From Peptococcaceae bacterium SCADC1_2_3 (GTDB taxonomy: Bacteria > Bacillota > Desulfotomaculia > Desulfotomaculales > Nap2-2B), in contig JJNX02000005.1 of assembly GCA_000681355.2 (NCBI GenBank), forward strand, positions 1-63,639: a stretch of 63,639 bases of DNA, read 5' to 3'. The translations under genes were made by a program, and so were the position numbers. The notes under the pieces were generated by a model that saw only the letters and a list, made by a program, of their open reading frames with translations, made no database searches and was not told where the DNA came from. Numbering within the stretch: the stretch's first letter is position 1; every line of letters begins with the position of its first letter. Shown here in pieces: positions 1 through 8,387 of the stretch.

Positions 1-796
1 CGATCACCGGTTTGATTTGATACCGATCCCAGCATTTCTCGATTAGTTTTGTATCATCATAGCCCTTGTCGCCCGCCCATGTTTGGGCTATCCGCAAAAT
101 CTCCGGCTGTTTCTCTTCTATCTGTTCGGCTAAGGCGTGCCCTTCTTTGATGTCTGACGCCGAAGCTTTCGTGACCTTGTAGGCCACGGGCAATTCATAT
201 GTTGCATCCACAACTAAATGTAGTTTGTAGCCAAACCATTTCACGATCTTTTCCCAGAGGCTGCCGTCTTTGTGCTGGCCCCGGTATTCTTTTTTCCCGT
301 AATCGGCATCTGTATCACGTCTGCCATCCGGGGTCTGATTGCCATTCTTCCGCTTGGCAAAGGATGAGATGGCTTTGCTGTCTACGGCTAGATGCTTGCC
401 GAAATCAGGCAATAGTTTCCGCAACTGCTCAACCAGCTTTTCGAAAATCTTATCCACTTCTTCCGCATGTTTTAATACTTTCTTCAAAAATCGCGTATAC
501 ACCCACGCCGGGGGTACTTTTTCACAAAAACCGCACATCTCCCGTAATTGCCCATTCCGAGCTAATTCCCGGCGTAGTTTTTCTACGTTATCATGCTGAA
601 ACACGGTGCCGGCGAGTACGGAGTTCCACATCGCCCGCACGGGATAATCGTCCCGACCTTTATATCGCTCTTTTTCCAGCTGTCTCATTAGTTTTTCGTC
701 CGGCATATATTCCAGCACGAGACGTAACCGTTCTAAGTCACCTAATTCTTCGATTTCCTTCCAGCCAAAAATGCGAAGTTGTGGTATAATAGCCAT
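1..796 (-). CDS. IS transposase, DDE type, partial (C-terminus off the left edge)
   Basis: Transposase of an insertion sequence; it would cut and rejoin DNA at the element ends. Only the first 265 residues are visible because the gene runs off the window. The ATG (794..796) lies nine bases after a GGGAGG ribosome site (806..811). AVDSKA holds the first catalytic Asp (about residue 139) and AGDKGYDD the second (about 243); the last acidic residue would be outside. The helical N-terminus and spacing suggest the IS1182/IS5-like DUF772 group, which is inference. No stop or frameshift is seen in the visible part, so it may be active. Confidence 0.85.
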   Translation of the reverse strand, partial: MAIIPQLRIFGWKEIEELGDLERLRLVLEYMPDEKLMRQLEKERYKGRDDYPVRAMWNSVLAGTVFQHDNVEKLRRELARNGQLREMCGFCEKVPPAWVYTRFLKKVLKHAEEVDKIFEKLVEQLRKLLPDFGKHLAVDSKAISSFAKRKNGNQTPDGRRDTDADYGKKEYRGQHKDGSLWEKIVKWFGYKLHLVVDATYELPVAYKVTKASASDIKEGHALAEQIEEKQPEILRIAQTWAGDKGYDDTKLIEKCWDRYQIKPVI

Positions 797-892
797 GCAG
801 GTGAGCCTCCCTAAATAGTGGTTTCTTCAATTACTATTTTACCACGGGAGTCTTTACCTGTTTTCTTTTTTTTCAAACTTGTGGTGGATTTG

Positions 893-914
893 TAGGGTAG
901 GCTTCCAGCCTGCC
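893..914. repeat. Dispersed GGCTTCCAGCC-type repeat, short copy
   Basis: Contains TAGGGTAGGCTTCCAGCCTG, which is shared in part with longer copies at 24311..24380 and 35947..36001. The core GGCT-TCC-AGCC is palindromic. It lies in the noncoding stretch after the IS transposase. The rest of 797..1343 holds no convincing gene. Confidence 0.6.
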
Positions 915-1178
915 TTTAGTAATCCATGATTTCTACCCCACAAAACCTTATTTTTCCTTTTATTATGGGGTAAAATCTTTTTTTGTGTTCCTTTTAACGC
1001 TTGTGCGGTCTAGCTTCCCGAACATCGCAAAAAGCTCTTATCTTATCAGTACTTTTATCTTTTATTCAGATAGATAATGTTCTATTTGCCTCGGTTTGTT
1101 AATTATGCTAAAGTGAAAGCACCGAAGAGTTTTAAAGCAGAAGATGGATGGTCTTTTTATGGATAATGAGGTGCTAGG

Positions 1179-1313
1179 ATGTACCAGGCAGGATATTTAC
1201 CAAATGTGGAATTAGAAGATATTCAGGTTTATGCTCAAATGGATCATAATCAGTGCCAGGGTAAGCTACCAAACTGCCTGGACAATGACCCACAAAATTC
1301 GCAAAGCATTTAA
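1179..1313 (+). other. Possible gene remnant (44 codons), unassigned
   Basis: A 44-codon frame opens at an ATG and reads YLPNVELEDIQ near its start. This faintly recalls the tail of DUF433 antitoxin-like proteins, but it is too short to assign and has no clear ribosome site. It may be debris of an older toxin-antitoxin cassette just upstream of the TumE-like pair. Function unknown. Confidence 0.2.
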
Positions 1314-1343
1314 AACTAGGTAAGTGTAAAGGAGGTAAAATAA

Positions 1344-1631
1344 ATGCCGAGCTTAATCCAGATGGTAGAAAAGGAACTAAAGATTCCTAAAAAACGGTTG
1401 ATTGAAGAGGGGGTCAAACACTTTCTGGAAGTTGAGATAAAAAATTTATCTATTGAAATAAGAAAACTATCAAGCCGGCATGGTGTAATTTCTTTTGATG
1501 AACTATGGAAAAAACTTGAGGCTGGGGAGATAACTGAGTCAGAGTGTTTTGATGATTTGAGCAGGCTTGAGTATCTTGAATTAGAAAGAGAGAAGGTTGC
1601 TAATCTATTGCAGAGGGCTATACAGAAATGA
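1344..1631 (+). CDS. Putative antitoxin of a TumE-type toxin-antitoxin pair
   Basis: A 95-residue soluble, charged and largely helical protein. Residues about 1-30 (SLIQMVEKELKIPKKRL) could form a small DNA-binding or dimerisation unit; the rest looks helical and acidic. I do not recognise a named family. The antitoxin role is inferred from its place: its stop overlaps the next start by four bases (ATGA), so the two genes are translationally coupled, and the second gene is a TumE-like toxin. A strong AAAGGAGG ribosome site precedes the ATG. It probably binds the toxin and represses the operon. Confidence 0.6.
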   Translation: MPSLIQMVEKELKIPKKRLIEEGVKHFLEVEIKNLSIEIRKLSSRHGVISFDELWKKLEAGEITESECFDDLSRLEYLELEREKVANLLQRAIQK

Positions 1632-1999
1632 CTTCCAGAGACAAGTTATATTCACAACTTGTACAGATTGCTTTAAGTGATTTTGCAGATATAGTGGAGG
1701 GCACATTGGTTGTAGATGGCAAGTTACGGATTTTGCTAAAGGATGAGAGCTTCATTGATATTTGGCTTTCGATTAAGAAAAAAGGTATTTATGCCTATCA
1801 CTGGGAAAGAAAAAATGTTGATGGGACGATATATCGATATAATAATCTCCCTGACAGAGAAGCAAAAAAGCTGCGAACCTATCCAAAGCATTTTCATAAA
1901 GGAGCTCAGGAAAATGTTACAGAAAGTGATTTGAGTGATAATCCCAAAGAGGCTATAAGAGCCATATTAGAATTTGCCAGGAGAATCATTAAAGCTTAA
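1628..1999 (+). CDS. TumE-like toxin (DUF6516 family)
   Basis: A 123-residue protein of the family annotated as TumE/DUF6516 toxin. The middle carries the family pattern: an acidic beta-strand region (about 35-55), then YAYHWERK (60-67), then RYNNLPD and a basic-histidine stretch around YPKHFHKG (90-97), and a C-terminal helix. Members are thought to be growth-inhibiting toxins paired with a small upstream antitoxin; the target is not shown by this sequence. Its 3' end overlaps the 3' end of the truncated nifD-like gene on the other strand by 11 bases, so the cassette sits right at the point where that gene is cut short. Confidence 0.7.
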   Translation: MTSRDKLYSQLVQIALSDFADIVEGTLVVDGKLRILLKDESFIDIWLSIKKKGIYAYHWERKNVDGTIYRYNNLPDREAKKLRTYPKHFHKGAQENVTESDLSDNPKEAIRAILEFARRIIKA

Positions 2000-2997
2000 A
2001 AACGGTTTGTTTAAGCTCGGCTACTTTTGGCTCAACCCTTTTTCGCTCTTCGGCTATGATTTTCTCCACCTCCTCCTTTCTTCCAAGCCGATTGCCAATT
2101 TCCCTGAGCCACAGGTCTGTGTTATCAAGCCCAATGGGCATTACTTCCTGGGTGTACGGAACTTGGAAACGCTCTTGCAATAATTTTACAAAGTACTCGC
2201 TATAGGTTGGGCAAAGGCTCGTGGTAAGCACGGCCTCGGCTGAGTTTCGGAGGGCGTCCGTGGTCGCAAAGCAGGGGATGAAGTTAGCTTTAAGTCCCAG
2301 CTTGTTCAGGAGCCGCTCTATCTCAACTTCGTCAAGCCTTCCGACAGTGAGCGGATTAACTACGTTGATTAAATCATCCTTTTTTGCCGCCGGCTCTTTT
2401 ACTAAATAGCTTAAAACACCGTGGAATGAACCGTCGTAGCCGGATGCCCACACCTTTGACCTGAATCCATCGCAATGCACCGGAACCACAAGCGCAGTTA
2501 CTTCAGGCTGCACTTTTTCTACCACCGCATCAATATCTTCGCCAATAATCCCGGCTACGCAGGAGGTAAATACAAAGATTGATTTGGGCTGGTACCTTTT
2601 ATCCGCCTCTATAATCGCCTCCTTAAGCTTTTCTTCCCCTCCGTGAATTGTATCTGCTTCCAGGAGATTCGTAGAAAGCCATCTTGTGTTCGACGGCGCC
2701 CTTCCTCGCAGGATATGACCTAAACGGTTAAAGATATTGATGCAGGACAGAGAGCTGCTGCAGCCGACCGGCGCGTGGATGATGGAGACCGCGTCCGTTA
2801 TCGTTGCGAGCGTGACCATAGCCAGCCATTCCTGGCAGAAGGTCGTCTGGGTAAACGACCGGTCCTACGCCTTAAGGCACCGCCGCGCCGCCAGATCAAC
2901 AAGTTCGTTCGCTCTCCCCCCGTACGCAATGATCGTACCCAAACGATCTTCTCGGGTGGGAACAATCTTCTCGCTTAGTTTAACTTTTTTTTACCAT
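1989..2997 (-). pseudogene. Nitrogenase component-1-like (NifD-like) gene, broken and truncated
   Basis: Homologue of the NifD/NifK/NifE family, likely once the catalytic partner of the adjacent NifH-like reductase. Cysteines typical of cluster binding are present in FCQEW, APVGCSSS and FTSCVAG. Two lesions are visible. The ATG at 2995..2997 follows a good GGAGGAGG site, but an A8 run straight after it puts the rest of the gene one base out of frame. An in-frame TAG at 2866..2868 then separates RRCLKA from DRSFTQTTFCQEW. The longest uninterrupted piece is 1989..2819. The C-terminal third of a normal NifD is missing: the frame ends at VFKL where the toxin cassette begins. No second component-1 subunit gene is present. 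Confidence 0.8.
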
Positions 2998-3879
2998 TTA
3001 AATTCCTCCTCCTTTACTATCCTGTATCCCCTCGTAGGCCGCCTTTTTTTCTCCTAACAGCCGGCTTACCCACGTTGAGCCCCAGCTCCATAATTCTTCG
3101 GGGTCGAGTGGTTTTGGAACGTAACTATTCCCATTTTCAATAATTTTCTTGGCCAGACTCCGGTAAACAGCCGCCTGCTTTGATCTTGGAGAGCCTTCAA
3201 TGGTAGTCATGCCATCAAGTTCACACTTCGTAACGGTTTGCGACCGGGGAATATATTCAACCACCTGGGCCCCGGTTTTCCTGCTGAAATCGGTAATCAT
3301 CTCCTGCTGCGCCGTCTTGTTGATTGAATTGCCAATAATTCCGCCAAGAAGTGCCCCTCCGCTGTTGGCATACTTTACTATTCCCTTAAAAAGATTATTT
3401 GCCGCGTACAGCGACATGAAATCCGAAGAGGTTACCGCGTATACCTGCTCCGCAACCCCCTGCCGGATCGGCATCGCAAACCCGCCGCAGACCACGTCCC
3501 CAAGCACATCATAAATAACCACGTCCGGCGAATATCCCTCAATTATGCCCTTTTGATTTAAGAGTTCTATCGCGGTGATGATTCCTCTTCCCGCACATCC
3601 AACGCCAGGTTCAGGTCCCCCCGCCTCAACGCAAAGAATTCCTTTATATCCTTCATGGACAATCTTGCTTAAATCGCTTGAGCCGCTTCTTAAAGTATCG
3701 AGTACCGTGGGAATAAATCTTCCCCGCCGCAGCGTATTTGTGGAATCGCTTTTTGGGTCGCATCCAATCTGCATTACCTTATATCCCATTTCGGCTAAGG
3801 CTACGCTAAGATTGGAAGTGGTAGTGGACTTTCCAATACCTCCCTTCCCGTAGATGGCAATCTCTTTTCGTTTTCTCAT
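2998..3879 (-). CDS. NifH-like ATP-dependent iron-sulfur reductase
   Basis: A 293-residue relative of nitrogenase reductase. Homodimers of this family bind one [4Fe-4S] cluster and pass electrons to a component-1 partner on ATP hydrolysis. The P-loop GKGGIGKST is at 11-19; the two cluster cysteines are Cys95 (GVGCAGRG) and Cys131 ([10 protein letters not shown]), both kept. GCDPKSDST (39-47) replaces the usual GCDPKADST. It is probably not a true nitrogenase reductase, since no nifK, nifE, nifN or nifB is visible here. Strong AGGAGG site before the ATG; its stop codon abuts the start of the broken nifD-like gene. Substrate unknown. Confidence 0.85.
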   Translation of the reverse strand: MRKRKEIAIYGKGGIGKSTTTSNLSVALAEMGYKVMQIGCDPKSDSTNTLRRGRFIPTVLDTLRSGSSDLSKIVHEGYKGILCVEAGGPEPGVGCAGRGIITAIELLNQKGIIEGYSPDVVIYDVLGDVVCGGFAMPIRQGVAEQVYAVTSSDFMSLYAANNLFKGIVKYANSGGALLGGIIGNSINKTAQQEMITDFSRKTGAQVVEYIPRSQTVTKCELDGMTTIEGSPRSKQAAVYRSLAKKIIENGNSYVPKPLDPEELWSWGSTWVSRLLGEKKAAYEGIQDSKGGGI

Positions 3880-3947
3880 TTTTTTCCTCCTATTCTATTA
3901 TTTTTTTATTTTTCGCCCGAAAAATCCTCTTATGTAATTCTGAACAT

Positions 3948-3975
3948 GTAGGGGCGTTAAATTTAACGCCCCTAC
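3948..3975. repeat. 28-bp perfect palindrome, family A copy 1
   Basis: Two 14-base arms, GTAGGGGCGTTAAA and its complement, with no loop. Other copies are at 38002..38029, 43500..43527 (variant centre), 45380..45407 (inside folC) and 46110..46136. This one lies between the nifX-like and nifH-like genes, and its right arm supplies the TAG stop of the nifX-like gene (3972..3974). It could form a cruciform or RNA hairpin; no target-site duplication is evident. Confidence 0.9.
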
Positions 3976-4415
3976 AGTCCTACCTCTTTAATCAAAGCAG
4001 GTTTTTCATTCTTCTCATTTGTGTTTCTATGAGATATGGATCTTTCATCATAGCTTCTAAAGGCTCCTTGTGTTGTATCTGCATTGGTTCTTAACAAAAC
4101 CAACTGCTTTAAAGCATCCTCTATGAAATTGGGAATTACGTAAGGCTGGATTCCGCGCAAAACAAGAGCTTCTGCTGCCCCCGGACCAACCCGGCTTACC
4201 AATACTGCCCGGCAGTCGGAAATTAAGTCTAACGTTTTGGTCAACAGGTCATCATGGCTCTCTCCGCTATTGCATGGCGGGGTATTTTTCCGCAAGGCCA
4301 GAAATTCATAGTCGCCGTTATCCTTTACCTCAAAAATAAGGAACTGACTAGCCCGGCCAAAATACTGGTTTACAAATTTACCGTCACTGCTGGCAACGGC
4401 CACCTTAAACGACAC
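3972..4415 (-). CDS. NifX/NafY-type cofactor-binding protein (Nitro_FeMo-Co domain)
   Basis: A 147-residue member of the dinitrogenase iron-molybdenum cofactor biosynthesis family (NifX, NafY, C-terminus of NifB). Members bind metal clusters or cofactor precursors. The typical opening is visible: KVAVASSDGKFVNQYFGRA (about 4-22) followed by LIFEV, then a CNSGESHDD loop and a second alpha/beta half with LVSRVGPGA (about 75-83). The last 40 residues are extra and polar. It is the first gene of the minus-strand nif-like set and probably served the same complex as the nifH-like gene. The stop codon lies within a palindromic repeat, so the native C-terminus may have been altered by the repeat. Confidence 0.75.
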   Translation of the reverse strand: MSFKVAVASSDGKFVNQYFGRASQFLIFEVKDNGDYEFLALRKNTPPCNSGESHDDLLTKTLDLISDCRAVLVSRVGPGAAEALVLRGIQPYVIPNFIEDALKQLVLLRTNADTTQGAFRSYDERSISHRNTNEKNEKPALIKEVGL

Positions 4416-4800
4416 GTAAATCCTCCTTTTCCGAAGTATTAGCCGTAGGAATACTTGGGCGTAAAAAGTTTCACCTCCTCAAGGTCCTATGTACTATGCG
4501 CTATATGCTATGCCACGGTGCATGTAAACTTTGTTTATCATTATACTAATCTATACCCTAAAAAAAGAAGACTGTCAAGTCCTTTTTTAAAAAAATTAAT
4601 TCTGATTTATCATCAATCATTTTCTCCTATATTCTCCGGGTTGTTATGATGGTTCCTTTCTTCCTGCGTTACTGCTGGATTACAAGGCCTAAAATCCTGC
4701 TGCTTTCTTCTGAAAGTCTATTGGTAAAAACCAAGAATATTTTACAGTAACACCTGGAATTTTGCCATTATTTACTTTCTATGATTCATTTTAAATTTTA
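4416..4800. other. Noncoding stretch between divergent nifX-like and bioB genes
   Basis: I see no gene here. It should hold the promoter of the minus-strand nif-like genes. The part nearest bioB is described separately. Confidence 0.5.
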
Positions 4801-4802
4801 GA

Positions 4803-4880
4803 TTGACTTTGCTTAAGGCTTCATGATATATAATAAACTATAATTAATTGTTAACCAAATTATGAATACAGGTTGACGTA
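4803..4880 (+). promoter_or_regulatory. bioB promoter with BirA operator
   Basis: The BirA-box half sites ATTGTTAACC (4847..4856) and GGTTGACGTA (4871..4880) face each other across a 14-base spacer, matching the Firmicutes biotin operator pattern TTGTTAACC-N14..16-GGTTAACAA with small changes in the right half. Upstream lie TTGACT (4803..4808) and TATAAT (4829..4834); the spacing of 18 to 20 is slightly long. The operator overlaps the expected start of transcription, so BirA loaded with biotinyl-AMP would block bioB. Confidence 0.75.
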
Positions 4881-4909
4881 ATGACATAAAGACATCCGGA
4901 GGTAATAAT

Positions 4910-5890
4910 GTGGCTCTTATTACGAGACAAGAAATTAAAGGTAAGGTTCTGGCGGGGGAAGGCCTGTCCCCAGAAGAGGCTTTCGGACTGGCCGGCTGGC
5001 CGCTAGAAAGATTAGAAGAATTGCTGAGTCTGGCTCAGGAGGTACGGGAACGTTTCTGGGGCCAGGAGGTAGAGCTTTGTTCCATTATTAATGCCCGCTC
5101 AGGGCTTTGCCGGGAAGACTGCCGCTTTTGCGCCCAGTCATCCCGCTACCGTACCAATGTGGAAATATACCCGCTGATTAGTCCGGAAAAGGCTTTGGAA
5201 AAGGCCCGGTATATGGAAATCGTTGGAGTAAGGCATTTCTCTCTGGTAACCAGCGGACAAAGTATTGAGGAAAGAGATTTTAAGCAAGTGCTGGAGATTT
5301 ACCGGATGTTGCGTGCCGAAACCAGCCTGGAACTGCACGCTTCTTTAGGAAGTATTGATCAGGAAAAAGCCCGGCAATTAAGGGAAGCTGGGGTAACCAC
5401 CTACCATCATAACCTGGAAACCGGACGCCATAATTTTCCACATATTTGCACCACCCATACCTTCAAGGACCGGGTGGCCACCATCCGGGCCGCAAAATCG
5501 GCAGGCCTTGCGGTTTGTTCGGGAGGAATCATTGGCCTGGGAGAAAGTATGGCCGACCGGTTGGAAATGGTCTTGGAGTTGCGGGAACTGGGGGTGCGTT
5601 CGGTGCCGGTGAACATTTTAAACCCCATTCCAGGTACACCTTTGGCCGAGCAAAAGCCCTTGCCGGTAGAAGAAATTTTAAAGACCGTAGCTATCTTCCG
5701 TTTAATCATGCCCCGCTCAGTCTTGCGCTTATGCGGGGGACGGGAACCGGCCCTTAAAGAAAAGCAAGCCGCGGCTTTACGTCTGGCTATTAACGGGATG
5801 ATGGTGGGAGGCTATCTTACTTTACCCGGTAACGAAATCCAAAAAGACCTGGATATGCTTTTTGCGGCGGGGTTACAACCTTCAAGGTAA
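4910..5890 (+). CDS. bioB: Biotin synthase
   Basis: Radical SAM enzyme that inserts sulfur into dethiobiotin to make biotin. The 326-residue length is normal. The radical SAM cysteines are Cys67, Cys71 and Cys74 (GLCREDCRFCAQSS); the biotin synthase pattern continues with YHHNLET (about 166-172), GGIIGLGES and NILNPIPGTPL, with RLCGGRE near the C-terminus. The start is GTG at 4910, placed by GGAGGT eight bases upstream; the overlapping ATG at 4908 is out of frame. It stands alone: no bioA, bioD or bioF follows, so the cell may take up dethiobiotin or keep the other genes elsewhere. Control by BirA is indicated by the operator upstream. Confidence 0.97.
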   Translation: MALITRQEIKGKVLAGEGLSPEEAFGLAGWPLERLEELLSLAQEVRERFWGQEVELCSIINARSGLCREDCRFCAQSSRYRTNVEIYPLISPEKALEKARYMEIVGVRHFSLVTSGQSIEERDFKQVLEIYRMLRAETSLELHASLGSIDQEKARQLREAGVTTYHHNLETGRHNFPHICTTHTFKDRVATIRAAKSAGLAVCSGGIIGLGESMADRLEMVLELRELGVRSVPVNILNPIPGTPLAEQKPLPVEEILKTVAIFRLIMPRSVLRLCGGREPALKEKQAAALRLAINGMMVGGYLTLPGNEIQKDLDMLFAAGLQPSR

Positions 5891-5929
5891 TATTTTCTTC
5901 CGTACAATATTTATAGAATTACTGATGCT

Positions 5930-6388
5930 TTAACCCTGCGCTTTTTCAAAACTTATGGGATCAAGCGTGGTCAAGCCCCATTCACCAGCCAACCGCAATA
6001 GTTTTTGATCGGAGCAAATAAACGTTGGTTTTTCTAAAAGCGATAAAGCCGAGGCAAGCTGGATGGCATCTAAAGGAGTTATATACTGCTTTGAACAAAT
6101 TTCCAAACTGCTTAAGATAATAGCTGATGTTAGCTCCACAATGCCAAATATTTCATCGCTTACATCACCCAGGAAAGTAGCTTTTAGTTCCTCAAATTCA
6201 TCTTCGTTTATAATTTTATCTATATCTAAAAGCCGGCGAAGATTAGAAATTACTTCACAAAGAGTAATCTCCGAGATAAAGATACTTGTTTTTAGTTTAA
6301 ACAGTTCGTTTATATACCGTGCGCCTTTTTCTTGGACATATCTTTTAAAAAGGACACTGGTATCGAGGAAATAATTTTTATCCCCCAT
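5930..6388 (-). CDS. PIN-domain toxin, VapC-like
   Basis: A 152-residue PIN-fold ribonuclease, the toxin half of a type II pair. Likely metal-binding acidic residues are Asp9 (FLDTSVLFKRY), Glu45 (ITLCEV), Asp107 (LDAIQLA) and Asp127 (CSDQKL). VapC toxins cut tRNA or rRNA when freed from antitoxin. It follows the AbrB-type antitoxin gene by two bases, so both are made from one minus-strand transcript. The target RNA cannot be read from the sequence. Confidence 0.9.
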   Translation of the reverse strand: MGDKNYFLDTSVLFKRYVQEKGARYINELFKLKTSIFISEITLCEVISNLRRLLDIDKIINEDEFEELKATFLGDVSDEIFGIVELTSAIILSSLEICSKQYITPLDAIQLASALSLLEKPTFICSDQKLLRLAGEWGLTTLDPISFEKAQG

Positions 6389-6390
6389 AA

Positions 6391-6669
6391 TTATTCTTCC
6401 TCCCGAAGCTTGCCGACCCTTTCAGTTAGCGAAAAAGGCACCTTTGTTAAAATCTGACTTGCACGTTCTAAACTAACCCGCCGACTGCTTTGCCTCTTGC
6501 AATATTCCAAAATGATTTCCTTACCGCTTTGGCGCGGAACGGGCTTTAAGACCAGACTATTACTATATATAAAGGCATCTAAATAATCGCCTTTTTCAAG
6601 CTTTAGTTTTTCACGTAACGACTTAGGTAAAGTTATTTGCCCCTTGGTAGTTATTTTAATTCTTTCCAA
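6391..6669 (-). CDS. AbrB/SpoVT-type antitoxin, VapB-like
   Basis: A 92-residue protein whose first 45 residues form a swapped-hairpin AbrB DNA-binding domain: ITTKGQITLPKSLREKLKLEKGD-type pattern at about 5-28, then DAFIYSNSLVLKP. The remaining 45 residues are helical and charged, fitting the toxin-neutralising tail. It precedes the PIN toxin by two bases and probably represses the pair and blocks its nuclease site. A ribosome site AGGAGG lies just before the ATG. Confidence 0.88.
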   Translation of the reverse strand: MERIKITTKGQITLPKSLREKLKLEKGDYLDAFIYSNSLVLKPVPRQSGKEIILEYCKRQSSRRVSLERASQILTKVPFSLTERVGKLREEE

Positions 6670-6844
6670 AATAAAAACCTCCTCTTTGTAATGCCATCCT
6701 TACTTCTTACATTATACTATATTTTTTGTTAAAGAGTCTATATACTCATATAAATCATAATTTCAAGATTTGGGCTCTCTTTTTTGCTTACACTAGAATA
6801 GGATAACTCAGGTTATAATATTTGGTTATTCCTGGGAAGCGTGC

Positions 6845-7084
6845 TTATATTTCCTGTTTTATATATTTTTTAATTTCATTTTTACTGAGAACCTTACCGG
6901 ACGATTTAACCTTTCCGTTAATTACCAAACCAGGTGTAAGCAGTACGCCGTAGCTGACAATTTCGTTAATATCCTTAACTTCAACGATATCAGCCGCAAG
7001 GTCCATTTCCTGGATAACTTCGCGCACAGTCCTTTCTAAGGCGTGGCATTTTTGACAGCCGGGTCCCAAAACTTTAATTTGCAT
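6845..7084 (-). CDS. Small thioredoxin-like redox protein (CQKC)
   Basis: A 79-residue thioredoxin-fold protein of the small redox-disulfide type. The active-site pair is Cys10 and Cys13 (GPGCQKCHAL) and a cis-Pro loop is seen at TPGLVING (about 54-61). Such proteins often sit next to ArsP-type permeases, as here: it is the last gene of the arsenic operon, 35 bases after the permease. It may supply electrons for arsenical handling or act as a metalloid-binding thiol protein; that is inference. A GGAGGAGG site precedes its ATG. Confidence 0.85.
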   Translation of the reverse strand: MQIKVLGPGCQKCHALERTVREVIQEMDLAADIVEVKDINEIVSYGVLLTPGLVINGKVKSSGKVLSKNEIKKYIKQEI

Positions 7085-7119
7085 TTCTTCCTCCTCCTCC
7101 TTTATGTTTACATAAAAAT

Positions 7120-8292
7120 CTAACCCTTTAAAGCCCCAAAAAACATTCCGGCCAGGGTAGACATAACTATCACCAGCAGGATATAGACCAATGTTTTTTT
7201 CGTACCCATAACGCTTCTGATAACGATCATGCTGGGCAGGCTTAAAGCCGGACCGGCCAGCAAAAGAGCAAGCGCCGGACCCTGTCCCATGCCGTTGCCT
7301 AATAGCCCCTGGAGAATAGGCACCTCGGTTAAGGTGGCAAAGTACATAAAAGCTCCCACTATAGACGCCAGTAAGTTTGCCTCTAGGGAATTGCCTCCTA
7401 CCCAGGCCGAAATATACCTGGCCGGAATAATTCCCGTATCCAAACCAGGGCGCCCCATAAAAAAACCCGCTGCCAGTACACCGCCAAGCAAAAGAGGAAA
7501 AATCTGCTTAGTAAAACCCCAGGTAGAATCTACCCAGGTCATTATTTCCTCTTTATTAAACCAAAGCTTAAGCATGACCAATAGCAAGAGCAGGAAAAAG
7601 CCGGCCAGGTACCAGTGGATTTCATAAACCGCGCTAAAGAAACCTACCGGTTGGGCTGGTTTACCCCAGGCGGCAAAAATAAGGATTAAAACCATAGCTA
7701 AAAAGTACAAAGTATATTGCCACAGGGCACGCTTATCTTCTTCAGGTGGCGGCAGGTGCAGGGCAGCCGCTTCTTTTTCCTTCTCTTCTTTGAGGAAAAT
7801 AAAGTGCATTAGCAGCCCAATAACAACGGCAAAAACCACCGCACCAACAGCCCTGGCAATACCCAGTTCCAGTCCCAGCACCCGGGCCGTTAAAATAATG
7901 GCCAGTACGTTAATGGCGGGACCAGAATACAAAAATGCCGTGGCCGGACCAATCCCTGCGCCACGGGTATAAATACCGGCAAATATAGGCAGTACCGTAC
8001 AGGAACAAACCGCCAGCACGCTTCCCGATACCGAGGCTACGCTATACGACAAAATTTTATTTGCTCCTGCCCCAAAATACTTTAATACCGACGCCTGGGA
8101 AACAAACACGGCAATGGCCCCGGCAATGAAAAATGCCGGTACCAGGCAGGTAAGCACGTGCTTTTGGGCGTAATCCTGGAGCAGGTAAAAAGCTTCCAAG
8201 ATGGCCGACTGCACCCGATGGTGGCCCAGCGGAATATAAAAGGCAATTAAAAAGACAATAACCATTAAGATAAACTTGTCACGCTCTTTCAC
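7120..8292 (-). CDS. ArsP/DUF318-family permease
   Basis: Integral membrane permease with about eight to ten helices, of the family that includes ArsP, an exporter of trivalent organoarsenicals. The signature VCSCTVLPIF with its paired cysteines is in the first half and a second motif with TEVPILQGLL in the second half, giving the two-repeat layout. A hydrophilic charged loop (EEKEKEAAALHLPPPEEDK) divides the halves. I prefer the GTG at 8292 (VKERDKF), twelve bases after AGGGG; a TTG start at 8346 would add 18 residues but has no ribosome site. It lies between acr3 and the thioredoxin gene in one operon under arsR. Confidence 0.85.
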   Translation of the reverse strand: MKERDKFILMVIVFLIAFYIPLGHHRVQSAILEAFYLLQDYAQKHVLTCLVPAFFIAGAIAVFVSQASVLKYFGAGANKILSYSVASVSGSVLAVCSCTVLPIFAGIYTRGAGIGPATAFLYSGPAINVLAIILTARVLGLELGIARAVGAVVFAVVIGLLMHFIFLKEEKEKEAAALHLPPPEEDKRALWQYTLYFLAMVLILIFAAWGKPAQPVGFFSAVYEIHWYLAGFFLLLLLVMLKLWFNKEEIMTWVDSTWGFTKQIFPLLLGGVLAAGFFMGRPGLDTGIIPARYISAWVGGNSLEANLLASIVGAFMYFATLTEVPILQGLLGNGMGQGPALALLLAGPALSLPSMIVIRSVMGTKKTLVYILLVIVMSTLAGMFFGALKG

Positions 8293-8387
8293 GATTAAAA
8301 AACAACCCCTAAAATTTAATTTCTTCCGGTTTTTAAGCAGGGACAACGTACATTTGCTGCCGCTTGTTTACACTTGGGTTAATATTT

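Noticed and set aside
199-789. Open plus-strand frames over the left transposase
   Set aside because: The minus strand encodes a continuous transposase with DDE motifs and a ribosome site; the plus frames are its shadow.
2866-2868. TAG in the nifD-like gene read as pyrrolysine
   Set aside because: The gene also has a frame slip and a missing C-terminus and no pyl gene is visible, so decay is the simpler reading.
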